DNA of 48,234 nucleotides, from assembly GCA_022072095.1 (NCBI GenBank), contig JAJVIJ010000019.1, positions 1-48,234 of the forward strand, read 5' to 3'. Shown one piece after another: positions 7,403-16,119 of the stretch; the stretch's first letter is position 1, and every line of letters begins with the position of its first letter. The notes beneath the pieces were generated by a model that made no database searches, had not been told where the DNA came from, and saw only the letters and a list, made by a program, of their open reading frames with translations. The stretch comes from Rhodocyclaceae bacterium (GTDB taxonomy: Bacteria > Pseudomonadota > Gammaproteobacteria > Burkholderiales > Rhodocyclaceae). Both the position numbers and the translations under genes were made by a program.

Positions 7403-8608
7403 TCAGATGGGCTCGGCACGCGGATCGTAGCTGCCCGTCATGAGCCGGTACTCGTAGAGCCGGCAATCGATTGCGCCGTTCATGAGTGGAATCCGGCGAC
7501 TCGCGCGCAGTCCGATGCGCCGCGGCAATTCGGGGTCGCCGGAAAAGAGGTAGCAACGCCAGCCGCCGTAGTGCTGCTTGAGGTGATCGCCAAGGCGCGG
7601 ATAGAACTCCGCCAGCGACGCCTGGTCGCCGACGCGTACGCCATAAGGCGGGTTGGCGATCATCGTGCCGGGCGGTTCTGCCGGGGGCCTTGACGCCAGC
7701 ACGTCTACACAGGCGAGCGTGACCGCGTCCGACAGGCCGGCGGCCTGCAGGTTCAGGCGCGCACCGCGAACCTGGTCCGGATCCGAATCGGAGCCAAAGA
7801 TCGGCAGGGCTCGTACAGGCTGGGACTGAGCCTGAGCACGCGCCTGGACCTCCCGCCACAGGCGTTCGTCGAAATTCTCCAGGTTCTCGAAACCGAAGTG
7901 CCTGGCGGCACCAGGCGCCAGAGCAAGCGCCATCTGCGCCGCCTCCAGCAAGAATGTGCCGCTGCCACAGAACGGATCGAACAGCGGCTCGCTGCGATTC
8001 CAGCCCGACAAGAGCAGTATGCCGGCGGCCAGGTTTTCCTTCAGCGGCGCCTCGGTCCGCGCCAGCTTGTGACCCCGCTTGTAGAGCGGCTCACCGGAGA
8101 GATCCAGGTACAGCGTCGCCTGGCTGCGTTCGAGAAACAGGTGAATGCGTACGTCCGGTGTACGCTGATCGACATCGGGCCGCCGCCCAAATCGGTCGCG
8201 AAACCGATCGCAGACGGCATCCTTGATCCGCAGGGTCGCGAAGTTGAGACTTTTCAGCGGGCTGTCGATCGCGCTGGTGTAGACCCTGAGCGTCTGCCGC
8301 ACTCCGAACCATCGCTCCCAAGCCACGGCGCGCGCGCAGTCATACAGATCCTCTTCGCGGCGATAGGCGGTCTGAGCCACCCGCCACAGCACACGTGTCG
8401 CCAGCCGACTCTCGAGATTCGCGCGATAGGCGGCGCGCCAGTTTCCTTGCCATGCGACACCACCCGGCAGCACGGCCGGCTGCTGCGCCCCGAGGCCGAC
8501 CAGCTCTTCGGACAACAGCGTCTCCAGTCCGCGCGGACACGGCGAAAAAAAATGCTCGGCCGGCGGCCCGATCACTCGCCGCCGACGTGGTGCTTGCGCG
8601 TCGTCCAT
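7403..8608 (-). CDS. THUMP-domain RNA (guanine-N2) methyltransferase, RlmL-like
   Basis: This is a 401-residue SAM-dependent RNA methyltransferase. An N-terminal THUMP/ferredoxin-like RNA-binding region (about 15-165) precedes the Rossmann methyltransferase with motif I DPFCGSGTFLLEAA and catalytic motif IV ANPPYG. E. coli RlmL is about 700 residues because an RlmK domain is fused at the C-terminus. This protein corresponds to the RlmL half alone, the usual form outside enterics, and would make m2G in 23S rRNA near position 2445. ATG 8608 overlaps the stop of the HemJ-like gene by one base (TGATG). A run of eight T on the coding strand (bases 8545-8552) encodes the Phe-Phe of EHFFSP. Confidence 0.87.
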   Translation of the reverse strand: MDDAQAPRRRRVIGPPAEHFFSPCPRGLETLLSEELVGLGAQQPAVLPGGVAWQGNWRAAYRANLESRLATRVLWRVAQTAYRREEDLYDCARAVAWERWFGVRQTLRVYTSAIDSPLKSLNFATLRIKDAVCDRFRDRFGRRPDVDQRTPDVRIHLFLERSQATLYLDLSGEPLYKRGHKLARTEAPLKENLAAGILLLSGWNRSEPLFDPFCGSGTFLLEAAQMALALAPGAARHFGFENLENFDERLWREVQARAQAQSQPVRALPIFGSDSDPDQVRGARLNLQAAGLSDAVTLACVDVLASRPPAEPPGTMIANPPYGVRVGDQASLAEFYPRLGDHLKQHYGGWRCYLFSGDPELPRRIGLRASRRIPLMNGAIDCRLYEYRLMTGSYDPRAEPI

Positions 8609-9027
8609 CAAAACGGCTTCACCACGACCAGCCCGACGATCGCGAACAACAACAGCGCCGGCAATTCGTTGACGATGCGGAACCAGCGCCCGCCATGAGT
8701 GTCGGTCCCCGCCTGCAAGCGTCGCCGCAGGAACCCCAGCATGAAATGGTAGCCAAGCAGCACCAGCACCAGACCCAGCTTGGCATGCATCCAGCCGCCG
8801 GTGATGCCATAACCGAGCCAGAGCCACAGGCCGAAGCCCAAAGCCAGCAGGGCCAGTGGCTGCATGAACCGGTCGAGCCGTTCCGCCATACCGAGCAGCC
8901 TCATCCGCACCGACTTGTCTTCGGATCCGAGCTCGGCGATGTTGACAAAGATGCGCGGCAAATAGAACAGTGCCGCGAACCAGGCAACGACGAAGAAAAC
9001 ATGCAGGGTCTTTATCCAGAGCATCAT
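8608..9027 (-). CDS. hemJ: HemJ-like / CopD-family membrane protein
   Basis: The 139-residue protein has four predicted membrane helices and the UPF0093/HemJ signature. His9 falls in WIKTLHVFFVVAWFAALFYLPR, and the third helix has HAKLGLVLVLLGYH with His81, Lys83 and His94. HemJ converts protoporphyrinogen IX to protoporphyrin IX in bacteria lacking HemG or HemY. NCBI-style pipelines often call such proteins only CopD family. The ATG overlaps the stop of the epimerase gene (ATGA), and the stop overlaps the next start, so the three genes form a coupled operon. The presence of hemE in the same window supports a haem role but does not prove it. Confidence 0.8.
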   Translation of the reverse strand: MMLWIKTLHVFFVVAWFAALFYLPRIFVNIAELGSEDKSVRMRLLGMAERLDRFMQPLALLALGFGLWLWLGYGITGGWMHAKLGLVLVLLGYHFMLGFLRRRLQAGTDTHGGRWFRIVNELPALLLFAIVGLVVVKPF

Positions 9028-9920
9028 CGGCTCGTCGAAGCTGGCGCTGTCGGGGAGAGAGGAAGCACCTCGTCCAGGCCGGCGTCGATATGGGTATAGC
9101 GCTGCCTCGCGCGCAGCTCCCGCTTCATGCGGGTATTGGCGAGGCGTCGCGAATCAGTCAGGAAAGAATAGGCCTTAGGGCTGAGCGCCGCGCGCACCTC
9201 GGCGCGCGTGCGCCGCGGCGGCCGCGGCAGCCCAAGGCGGTCGGCCACCCGATCCAGGTAGTCTCCCATGCGCAACTGACTATCGTCCACGGCGTTATAG
9301 CAGCGGTTGGGGCGGCCGCGCACCCCTGCGGCCCAGGCGATGCGGCCGAGGTCGTCGGCATGAATATGATGGGTGTACACGTCTTCGTCGGCATGCAGGA
9401 CCGGGTCGCCCCGCATCAGGCGCGCCCTCGGCAGTCGGTCGGCGGCATAGATGCCCGGAGCCCGCAGGATGCATACGCGGCGGCCCGCGCGCCGGCCAAA
9501 GGCCCTGAGCAAGGACTCGGCGGCCAGCCGCCGGCGCGCACGCGCACTGCTGGGCCGCGGCGGTGAGGTTTCGTCAATCAGCCGCCCGGCGCAGTCACCG
9601 TAGATCCCTGTAGTACTGATATATACAAGGCGCCGCACGCGGCCGCCCCGGGCCAGGCGCGCGAGCAGCCGACGGGTGCGCGGATCACCGTCCCCTTCCG
9701 CAGGTGGCGGCGCGAAGTGCCAGACGGTATCGGCCAGCGAGCGCACGCGATCGAGGCTGCGGGCATCGTCCAGATCGCCACGGATCACGGTCACCCCGAG
9801 GCGTGCAAGCGCCCTGTCAGGCACCTCGCGCACCAGGGCATAAACGCGGTAATGACGCACCAACCAGGGCAGTGCACGGCGTGCGACGTCGCCGCAGCCT
9901 ACGATCAATAGTCTATTCAC
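9024..9920 (-). CDS. SDR-family NAD(P)-dependent epimerase, YeeZ-like
   Basis: The 298-residue Rossmann protein starts RLLIVGCGDVARRALPWL (GxGxxA nucleotide loop). RGDLDD follows at the second acidic position, and the catalytic region YISTTGIYGDCAGRLIDE has the Ser/Thr-Tyr pattern of atypical extended SDRs. HIHADDLGRIAW matches the conserved cofactor-proximal motif of YeeZ/YbjT-like sugar-nucleotide epimerases. The start is GTG 9920. It is first in a coupled operon with the HemJ-like and THUMP methyltransferase genes. The substrate is unknown; the C-terminal third is rich in arginine. Confidence 0.85.
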   Translation of the reverse strand: MNRLLIVGCGDVARRALPWLVRHYRVYALVREVPDRALARLGVTVIRGDLDDARSLDRVRSLADTVWHFAPPPAEGDGDPRTRRLLARLARGGRVRRLVYISTTGIYGDCAGRLIDETSPPRPSSARARRRLAAESLLRAFGRRAGRRVCILRAPGIYAADRLPRARLMRGDPVLHADEDVYTHHIHADDLGRIAWAAGVRGRPNRCYNAVDDSQLRMGDYLDRVADRLGLPRPPRRTRAEVRAALSPKAYSFLTDSRRLANTRMKRELRARQRYTHIDAGLDEVLPLSPTAPASTSR

Positions 9921-10017
9921 GGGCTGATTATCTCACCCTCGATCAGGCGCTCTTCAGACACGGGCCGGCTCGCCGTTACCACAACAGGCTCTTACTTTTT
10001 CTTGCCATCGCGTTGCC

Positions 10018-11157
10018 ATGACCACCGTCCTGCTCACGCGCCAGCCCGTGTTGAACCGGCGCAAAACCATCATCGCCAACCGCCTGCTGGTTCACGCCGA
10101 AGACGGCGGCAAGGCCGCCGATGAACTCAACGCCCTGATCGATGCCTGGCCGGCCAAGCTTCCGGTATTGGTCTCGCTGCATGGCAGCGATCAGGGCCTG
10201 GAACTGATGAACTGGATCGCCCCGGAAAACACCATCGTCGAAATCGAGGCGGGGGCGGCGAACACGCCGATCACGCGTGAGCTGCTCACGCAGCTGGCCG
10301 ACGCCGGCACCGCTTTCTGTCTGAGCGACTACACGGGCACCGAAGCCGTCGATTCTTCGCACAAGTATCAGTACCTGCTCGCCAGGCAGAATGTTTCGCC
10401 GAAAGACCTGCCGGCCCTGGGAATGCCGATCGCGATCGGCGTGCGCAGCCCCGGCGAGTTCGACGCCGCCATGGCCGCCGGCTACGGTGGCGCGGCCGGA
10501 TGGTTCATGATGGCGACGAGCGCCAGCGGCCGATCCTTGCAGGCTGCGCACGCGCACATAGTCCGCATCATCAATCTGGTCCGACGCAACGCCGAGGTGC
10601 GCGAAATCGAGACCGCGCTCAAACGGGACGTCGCGCTGTCGTTCAAGCTGCTGCGCTACATCAATTCGGCCGGGTTCGGGCTGATGTGCGAGGTGCAATC
10701 GTTCAGGCACGCGGTCAGCATACTTGGCTACGACAAGCTCAACAAATGGCTATCGCTGCTCCTGGTCACGGCGAGCAAGGATCCGACGGCAAGCGCGCTG
10801 ATGCAGACCTCGATCACGCGCGGCCGCCTGATGGAAACCCTGGGTGAGCGCTACGTCGACAAGAGCGAGCTGGACAACCTGTTCGTGACCGGAGCATTTT
10901 CGATGCTCGACCGGCTGTTGGGCACACAGATGGACGCCATCGTCGCCGAACTAAGCTTGCCGGAACCGGTCCAGGATGCGCTACTGGATCGCGAAGGCGC
11001 GTACACGCCGCTGCTGCGGCTCGCACGCGCCTGCGAACTGGAGACACCAGAGACGCTCGCCGAGCACGCTGCGCTGCTGGGCCTGGATGCGAGCGCGGTA
11101 AACCGCGCGCACCTGTCCGCCCTGGCCTATGCGGACAGCCTGCAGCACGGCGGATGA
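10018..11157 (+). CDS. EAL-HDOD signalling protein with degenerate EAL domain
   Basis: The 379 residues follow the YuxH-type arrangement: an N-terminal EAL-like domain (about 1-180) and a C-terminal HDOD domain (about 185-370). The EAL domain is degenerate. The usual E-x-L-x-R at the start is replaced by NRLLVHAED, and the metal-binding Asp-Asp pair is absent. A c-di-GMP phosphodiesterase is therefore unlikely; a binding or scaffold role is more plausible. The HDOD part has the hallmark helices around FKLLRYINSAGFGL and FRHAVSILGYDKLNKWLSLLL. ATG 10018 lacks a clear Shine-Dalgarno sequence. It is monocistronic and convergent with tolC. The overall assignment is firm; its pathway is not visible here. 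Confidence 0.87.
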   Translation: MTTVLLTRQPVLNRRKTIIANRLLVHAEDGGKAADELNALIDAWPAKLPVLVSLHGSDQGLELMNWIAPENTIVEIEAGAANTPITRELLTQLADAGTAFCLSDYTGTEAVDSSHKYQYLLARQNVSPKDLPALGMPIAIGVRSPGEFDAAMAAGYGGAAGWFMMATSASGRSLQAAHAHIVRIINLVRRNAEVREIETALKRDVALSFKLLRYINSAGFGLMCEVQSFRHAVSILGYDKLNKWLSLLLVTASKDPTASALMQTSITRGRLMETLGERYVDKSELDNLFVTGAFSMLDRLLGTQMDAIVAELSLPEPVQDALLDREGAYTPLLRLARACELETPETLAEHAALLGLDASAVNRAHLSALAYADSLQHGG

Positions 11158-11172
11158 CGCTTCGGACCCGGC

Positions 11173-12489
11173 TTACTCCAGCAGCGCGTTGATCGCCGCG
11201 AGATCGTCCTCGGACAAGGCGGCCGTTGCAGACTTCAGCCGCAGCTGTGACAACAAGGTATCCAGACGCGCGCGCGCCAGGTCGCGCTCGGTGGTACTGA
11301 GCTGCTGCTGCGCGTTCAAGACATCGATATTGACGCGGACGCCGACCTCGTAGCCCAGCTTGTTGGCATCGAGCGCGCTCTGACTCGATACCAGGGCAGC
11401 CTCCAGCGCGCGAATCTGCGCCAGTCCGGAAGTCACCGCCAGAAAGGCGGAGCGCGCGGACTGCGCGGCCGTGCGCCGCGCCGTGTCGAGATCGCTCATG
11501 GCCTTGTCCCTCAGCGCAGCGGCCTCGCGCTCACGCGAACTGACCGCCCCCCCCGCATACACCGGAATCGCCAATTGCAGCCCGATCACCTTGCTGCGGG
11601 TATCGGACCCTGCACCGAAGGTCGATTGCCCGGCGCCGGATTCGCCATAGCTCGCGACCAGATCGAGCGTCGGATAGTGGCCACTGCGCTGGCGCTCCCG
11701 TTCGCGTTCGGCGACGGCCAGATTGAGTTCGCCGATCGCCACCGGAAACGCCGCGCGCTCGGCGGCTTCGACCCATGGAGGCATCGCATCCGGCTCGGGG
11801 CGGGACAACACCGCCCCCCGCCGCAGTGGCTTGAGCACATCGGGCTCATGACCGATCAGTTGCCGCAATGCATTGCGCTTGACCTCGACATCACTCGCCG
11901 CCGCGATCTCCTGAGCGCTGGCCAAATCGAAGCGCGACTGCGCTTCGTGGACATCGGTGATGGTGACGGTGCCCACCTCGAAGCTCTGACGGGCCAATGC
12001 ACGCTGCTGCTCGGTCGCCGTCTTCAGCGCACGCGCCGACTTCAAGGCTTCTTCGGCGAACAGGACGTCGAAATAGGCCTGCGCTACCCGCAGGATCAGA
12101 TCCTGTCTGGCCTGGTTGAACTGCACTTCGGCCAGCGCCTCTTGCAGTTTGCCCTGCTCGAAGGCGACCCAGTTTTGCCAGCGAAACAGGGGCTGGGAAA
12201 GGTTCAGCGAATAGCTGTTGTTGTTGTACTGCCGACGACCCTGAATCGCCAGCGTCGGTGCACGATTGCTGACTTCGAGGTCGTTCCAGTTCGTTTGCGC
12301 GCTCAGGCTCAGGCTGGGCAACAGACCCGCTCGCGCCTGCGGCACGCGCTCATCGCCGGCGCGGCGCTGCGCCTGTGCCGCCGCCAGAATGCTGTCATTG
12401 TGCGTCGCTTCGCGATAAATCGAGACCAGATCGGCCGCGCCCGCGTGCATCGACGCCAGCCATGCGATGATAACGAGCGGTCGGCGCAT
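11173..12489 (-). CDS. tolC: TolC-family outer membrane efflux protein
   Basis: This is a 438-residue precursor with a short signal peptide ending AGAA near residue 19. It has the internally duplicated TolC architecture: long alpha-helical barrel segments (RQDLILRVAQAYFDVLFAEE, and ARRTAAQSARSAFLAVTSGLAQIRALE), with beta-barrel strands such as SYSLNLSQPLFRWQ and KVIGLQLAIPVYAGG. It would be the outer membrane channel for type I secretion or RND/MFP efflux. It is last in a pcm-rhodanese-tolC operon and overlaps the rhodanese stop by one base (TGATG). That order is common in gammaproteobacteria. No inner-membrane pump partner is in the window. Confidence 0.93.
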   Translation of the reverse strand: MRRPLVIIAWLASMHAGAADLVSIYREATHNDSILAAAQAQRRAGDERVPQARAGLLPSLSLSAQTNWNDLEVSNRAPTLAIQGRRQYNNNSYSLNLSQPLFRWQNWVAFEQGKLQEALAEVQFNQARQDLILRVAQAYFDVLFAEEALKSARALKTATEQQRALARQSFEVGTVTITDVHEAQSRFDLASAQEIAAASDVEVKRNALRQLIGHEPDVLKPLRRGAVLSRPEPDAMPPWVEAAERAAFPVAIGELNLAVAERERERQRSGHYPTLDLVASYGESGAGQSTFGAGSDTRSKVIGLQLAIPVYAGGAVSSREREAAALRDKAMSDLDTARRTAAQSARSAFLAVTSGLAQIRALEAALVSSQSALDANKLGYEVGVRVNIDVLNAQQQLSTTERDLARARLDTLLSQLRLKSATAALSEDDLAAINALLE

Positions 12490-12815
12490 CAGTACCTCAC
12501 CATCATGCTATCCACCTGTCCGGCCCAGGCATCGATTCCGCCAGACAGATTGAAGACCTCATGAAACCCGTGTGCGGACAGCATGCCGGCCGCCTGGCGG
12601 CTACGCACGCCGTGATGACAGATGCAGACGATCGCGGCGTTGTCCGGCAACTCGGCCATGGCCGCAGCCAGGCGCGCCATCGGCACATGCCGGGATCCTG
12701 CGATATGGCAATAGGCGAACTCGGCCGGCTCGCGCACATCAAGCAGCATGGGTGCCGTGCGAGCAGCATCGGCAAGCCATTCCGACAGTTGCAGCGGCGA
12801 CAGCTCCCCGATCAC
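12489..12815 (-). CDS. Rhodanese-like domain protein
   Basis: This is a single-domain rhodanese of 108 residues. LLDVREPAEFAYCHIAGSRHVP carries the N-terminal CH2A-like signature. The active-site loop is Cys66-His-His-Gly-Val-Arg-Ser, a variant common in small rhodaneses of this operon. The start is GTG 12815, chosen because GGGAGGGA lies just upstream on the minus strand; the longer upstream frame is the shadow of pcm. The reaction would be sulfur transfer from a persulfide donor to an acceptor, in the cytoplasm. It is sandwiched between pcm and tolC. Confidence 0.88.
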   Translation of the reverse strand: MIGELSPLQLSEWLADAARTAPMLLDVREPAEFAYCHIAGSRHVPMARLAAAMAELPDNAAIVCICHHGVRSRQAAGMLSAHGFHEVFNLSGGIDAWAGQVDSMMVRY

Positions 12816-12879
12816 CGAATCCCTCCCGTCAGGGCCCTGATGCAATACATCCGACCGCGTGTAACGAGTTCGCGCGCCA

Positions 12880-13530
12880 TCAGAAAACGAAGTGCGACTT
12901 CTTCTCGGTCCGCAGCGCTGGGGCAACCGTTTCGAACAGACGGGTCGTGCTGAAAACCTGCTCGGCGTCCCGCGTGACACGGACCGCCGACATGATCGGC
13001 AATTCTCCGACAATGCCCACGAGCCGGCCACCGGGCTTGAGCTGATCGAGCAGCGCCTGCGGCAAGTCCGGCACGGATCCGGAGACCACAATCAGATCGA
13101 ACGGGCCGCGCTCCGGACACCCCGAGCTGCCATCCCCGACAATGACGGAAACATTGAGGCAACGTGCGCGCAACAGGTTGTCGCGAGCCAGCGCCGCCAG
13201 CTCCGGGACAATCTCGACGGTCAGCACACGATCGGCGCGTGCGCCCAGCAAGGCGGCCATGTACCCGGTTCCGGTTCCGACTTCGAGCACCTTGTCGGTC
13301 TTGCGCGGCGCCGCAGCCTGCAACAATTTCGCTTCGATCTTCGGCGACAGCATCGTTGCCCCGTGCCCGATCGGGATTTCGAGATCGGCGAATGCCAGGC
13401 GACGATAGGCACTCGGCACGAACTCTTCGCGTTTGACCTCGTAGAGGAGATCCAGAACCTCGGTATCCAGCACATCCCAGGGGCGGATTTGCTGCTCGAC
13501 CATATTGAAGCGGGCTTGTTCGATGTCCAT
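12880..13530 (-). CDS. pcm: Protein-L-isoaspartate O-methyltransferase family protein
   Basis: The 216-residue SAM methyltransferase has motif I VLEVGTGTGYMAALLG (about 81-96). The Pcm-type N-terminus NMVEQQIRPWDVLD is followed by the active-site loop PIGHGATMLSPKIEAKLL, where the classical enzymes read GHGQTISxP. It belongs to the tolC-linked Pcm subgroup, whose repair activity on isoaspartyl residues is less certain than for E. coli Pcm. It starts at ATG 13530. It is first of three genes, with a 64-base gap to the rhodanese. The family assignment is certain; the exact substrate is inferred. Confidence 0.88.
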   Translation of the reverse strand: MDIEQARFNMVEQQIRPWDVLDTEVLDLLYEVKREEFVPSAYRRLAFADLEIPIGHGATMLSPKIEAKLLQAAAPRKTDKVLEVGTGTGYMAALLGARADRVLTVEIVPELAALARDNLLRARCLNVSVIVGDGSSGCPERGPFDLIVVSGSVPDLPQALLDQLKPGGRLVGIVGELPIMSAVRVTRDAEQVFSTTRLFETVAPALRTEKKSHFVF

Positions 13531-13747
13531 GCGTCAGACCGGGCAGGGTTGGCGATACAGTGAAGGTAAGGTGCAGGAGTCGGGCGGCGCACGGGCAGCA
13601 AGGCTTCCGTGCCGTCGCCGGCTAGGTGGGTGATTTTATCAAGCCCCGCCAGCCTGCGGACCCTTAGTCATCGAAATCGCGGTCGCACTGCGGTCCGGTG
13701 TTGTTCGCGCAAATCGCTTGCGCAAGGTGCAGATCGGTGCGCCCTCG

Positions 13748-15751
13748 CTAGAACTCCAGCGGGTCGACATCCACGCGCCAGCGCAGGCCGGACCGGCGCA
13801 GTCGCTGCCCGTGAAGCGCCGTGACCCATTCGCGCAGAAAGCCCTGCAGGGCTGGCCGATGTTCGGATTCGATCAATAGCTGCGCACGCTCGCGACCGGC
13901 GCGGCGGGCGAGGCGCATGGGCACCGGGTCATACACCATGACTGCGGCCGAAGCGATCCGCCGCGCCGACTCGGCAGCGCGGGCGAGAAAGTCGGTGACG
14001 TCGTCCAGCGCCGGGGCGTCCGCAACCAGCAGCGCCTGAAACGAATACGGCGGCAGCCCGGCGCGCTGGCGATGCGACAGCTCTTCGCGCGCGAACAGAT
14101 CATAGTCCTGGCTCAGCAGCGCAGCGTACAAAGGGTGATCGGGCCGACCGGTCTGAACCATGACTTCGCCGGGCAGGTGCGCCCGGCCTGCCCGCCCGGC
14201 CACCTGCATCAGTTGCGCAAACAGGCGCTCGGGGCCACGGAAATCCGCGGCGAACAGCGCACTGTCGGCGTCGACGATACCGACCAGCGTCAGCTTCGGG
14301 AAGTCGTGCCCCTTGGCGAGCATTTGTGTGCCGACCAGCAGATCGGCCTCGCCACGCTCCAGCGCGCGAACGGTGGCGGCCCAGTCGGCCGGACGCCGGT
14401 GGCTGTCGCGGTCTACACGGACGATGCGTGCGGTGGGAAACAATGCCGCGAGCTGCGCTTCCAGGCGCTGCGTGCCTCGACCGGTCAATTGCAGATCCTG
14501 GTTGCCGCAGTCCGGGCAGGCGCGCGGCAGGCTCTGAACCGCGCCGCAATGGTGACAGCGCAAACGACGGTCCGATGCGTGAAACACCAGATGGGCCGCG
14601 CAATGTCGACAATCCGCCAGCCAGCCGCAAAAGCGGCAATGCATGACCGGCGCGTAGCCCCGACGATTGAGGAAAACGAGGCTCTGCTCAGCGCGCGCTA
14701 GGCGCTGCTCGAGCGCGGCGCGCAGTGTAGGTGTGATGCCCCCGTCGAGCTGCTCTCTACGCGTATCGATGCAGGTGATGCGCGGCAAGTTGGGGGCCAG
14801 GACCCGGCTGGGCAGGCGCGCCCAGCGATAGCGACCGCTGGTCGCATGCCGGTAGCTTTCCATGCTGGGAGTGGCCGAGCCGAGAACGATCGGAATACCC
14901 AGCAAATGAGCGCGCCAGACCGCCATGTCCCGCCCGTGGTAGCGGACACCCTCTTGCTGCTTGTAGGAGGCATCGTGCTCTTCGTCGACGACGATCAGAC
15001 CCAGCTCGGACAGCGGCGCGAACAGGGCTAGTCGGGTTCCCACGACCACCTTCGCCTCGCCCTGCAGCGCGGCGAGCCAGGCGCGCGCGATGTCACCCTT
15101 GGCTCGTTCACTATGTACCAGCCTACTGTCTACCTGTGGTAAGCGAGCGCTTACGGCTCGATGGAGCTGCTCGGCCAGATTGATTTCCGGCGCCAGCACC
15201 AGAACCTGCTGCCCAGCCGCCAGCGTCCGTGCAATCAGGGACAAGTAAACTTCGGTCTTGCCGCTTCCGGTCACGCCCTGCAGGAGCGTCGCTCCATACC
15301 CCGCGTCCGGCACCTGCGCACAGGCCGATTGTTGCTCGGCTGTCAGCCTGGGTGCCCCATTCGATGCGGGGCTGGACGAGGATGGCAATGGCCGGGGCGC
15401 GTACCAACGCTTGCGACGTGCCGTCCATCCGGCAGGCAGCGCCAAGGCGACCACCTCACCGAGCGGCTCGTGGTAGTAGTCCGAGACGAAGCGGACCAGA
15501 TCGCGCCACGATTTCGGCAATGAGGGTAGATCCTCATCGATCTCGAGGACGGTGCGCACCTGTTCGACTGGGATGTCGCTCCGATCGACGATCTCCATGA
15601 TCACACCGTCGAGCTCGCGGCCGGCGAACGGCACCCGGCACATGCGGCCCGGCAAGCGCTCCGCCGATGCCGAGTCGGTCACCGGGGCAGGCAGACGATA
15701 ATCGAACAACCCGGGCAAACGGACCGGGACGGCGACGCGAGCGAACTCCAC
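13748..15751 (-). CDS. priA: Primosomal protein N' (replication restart helicase PriA)
   Basis: The 667-residue protein has the full PriA layout. The 3'-DNA-binding N-terminal domain begins FARVAVPVRLPGLFDYRLP. The helicase core has Walker A GVTGSGKTEVYL and DEEH in VVDEEHDASYKQQEG. A zinc-binding insertion is rich in CxxC pairs (CRFCGW, CRHC, CHHCG, CPDCGN), and a second RecA-like lobe has GTQMLAKGHDFP and QVAGRAGR. It is somewhat shorter than the 732 residues of E. coli PriA. The protein recognises stalled forks and loads the replisome. The start is GTG 15751. It is preceded by a 368-bp AT-rich region with DnaA-box-like sites, which may link its expression to DnaA. Confidence 0.95.
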   Translation of the reverse strand: MEFARVAVPVRLPGLFDYRLPAPVTDSASAERLPGRMCRVPFAGRELDGVIMEIVDRSDIPVEQVRTVLEIDEDLPSLPKSWRDLVRFVSDYYHEPLGEVVALALPAGWTARRKRWYAPRPLPSSSSPASNGAPRLTAEQQSACAQVPDAGYGATLLQGVTGSGKTEVYLSLIARTLAAGQQVLVLAPEINLAEQLHRAVSARLPQVDSRLVHSERAKGDIARAWLAALQGEAKVVVGTRLALFAPLSELGLIVVDEEHDASYKQQEGVRYHGRDMAVWRAHLLGIPIVLGSATPSMESYRHATSGRYRWARLPSRVLAPNLPRITCIDTRREQLDGGITPTLRAALEQRLARAEQSLVFLNRRGYAPVMHCRFCGWLADCRHCAAHLVFHASDRRLRCHHCGAVQSLPRACPDCGNQDLQLTGRGTQRLEAQLAALFPTARIVRVDRDSHRRPADWAATVRALERGEADLLVGTQMLAKGHDFPKLTLVGIVDADSALFAADFRGPERLFAQLMQVAGRAGRAHLPGEVMVQTGRPDHPLYAALLSQDYDLFAREELSHRQRAGLPPYSFQALLVADAPALDDVTDFLARAAESARRIASAAVMVYDPVPMRLARRAGRERAQLLIESEHRPALQGFLREWVTALHGQRLRRSGLRWRVDVDPLEF

Positions 15752-15839
15752 CCGTTCAGACCCGGATGTTCAGGCGACCATCAGTGTTAGGCGCGGCACG
15801 CTTGACAAAGCGAAATTGTTGCGGCGCCACACCATCGCC

Positions 15840-15860
15840 TGTGGATAAAAATGTGGGTAA
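15840..15860. promoter_or_regulatory. Pair of DnaA-box-like 9-mers
   Basis: TGTGGATAA at 15840-15848 is the exact reverse complement of the strong DnaA box TTATCCACA. TGTGGGTAA at 15852-15860 differs from it by one base. The two start 12 bases apart in the same orientation. They lie about 90 bases upstream of the priA start. Confidence 0.55.
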
Positions 15861-16024
15861 TTGCGTCCGGTAGACGAAGCCAGATGAGCTGTCAAGCGAA
15901 AACATTTTTCCAGGCAGTGAAGATCGAATTATTACTTATTGAAAAACAATCTGTTACATCAAAGTCCTAAACAATATAGCGAGCTACCGCCGATAGATCG
16001 AAGAATGAGCACCGAAAACTCTTT

Positions 16025-16033
16025 TGTGAATAA
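16025..16033. promoter_or_regulatory. DnaA-box-like 9-mer
   Basis: TGTGAATAA is the reverse complement of TTATTCACA, which fits the DnaA consensus TTATNCACA. It is in the same orientation as the pair at 15840-15860 and on the far side of the AT-rich segment. Confidence 0.45.
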
Positions 16034-16119
16034 GTCCAAGCTCAAAGTCGGTAAGTGCAAGCTTACGTACCCTGAACGTGGGCGCGGTAGCCGTGGCCAA
16101 CGGCTTGGCCGCATACCGG

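Larger units (their letters stand above)
15752..16119. promoter_or_regulatory. AT-rich non-coding region between hemE and priA
   Basis: This 368-bp gap is the longest internal non-coding stretch and is clearly richer in A and T (about 15900-16035) than its surroundings. It lies upstream of priA and downstream of hemE. It contains three DnaA-box-like 9-mers, listed separately. A minus-strand TTGACA occurs near 15890-15895 but without a good -10 at 17 bases. A plus-strand 87-codon frame begins in it and runs antisense into hemE; it looks spurious. Confidence 0.6.

Noticed and set aside
15752-16119. Chromosomal origin oriC
   Set aside because: Not called as a feature. DnaA-like boxes and AT-richness are suggestive, but gene strand bias does not switch here and dnaA, dnaN and mnmG are absent from the window.
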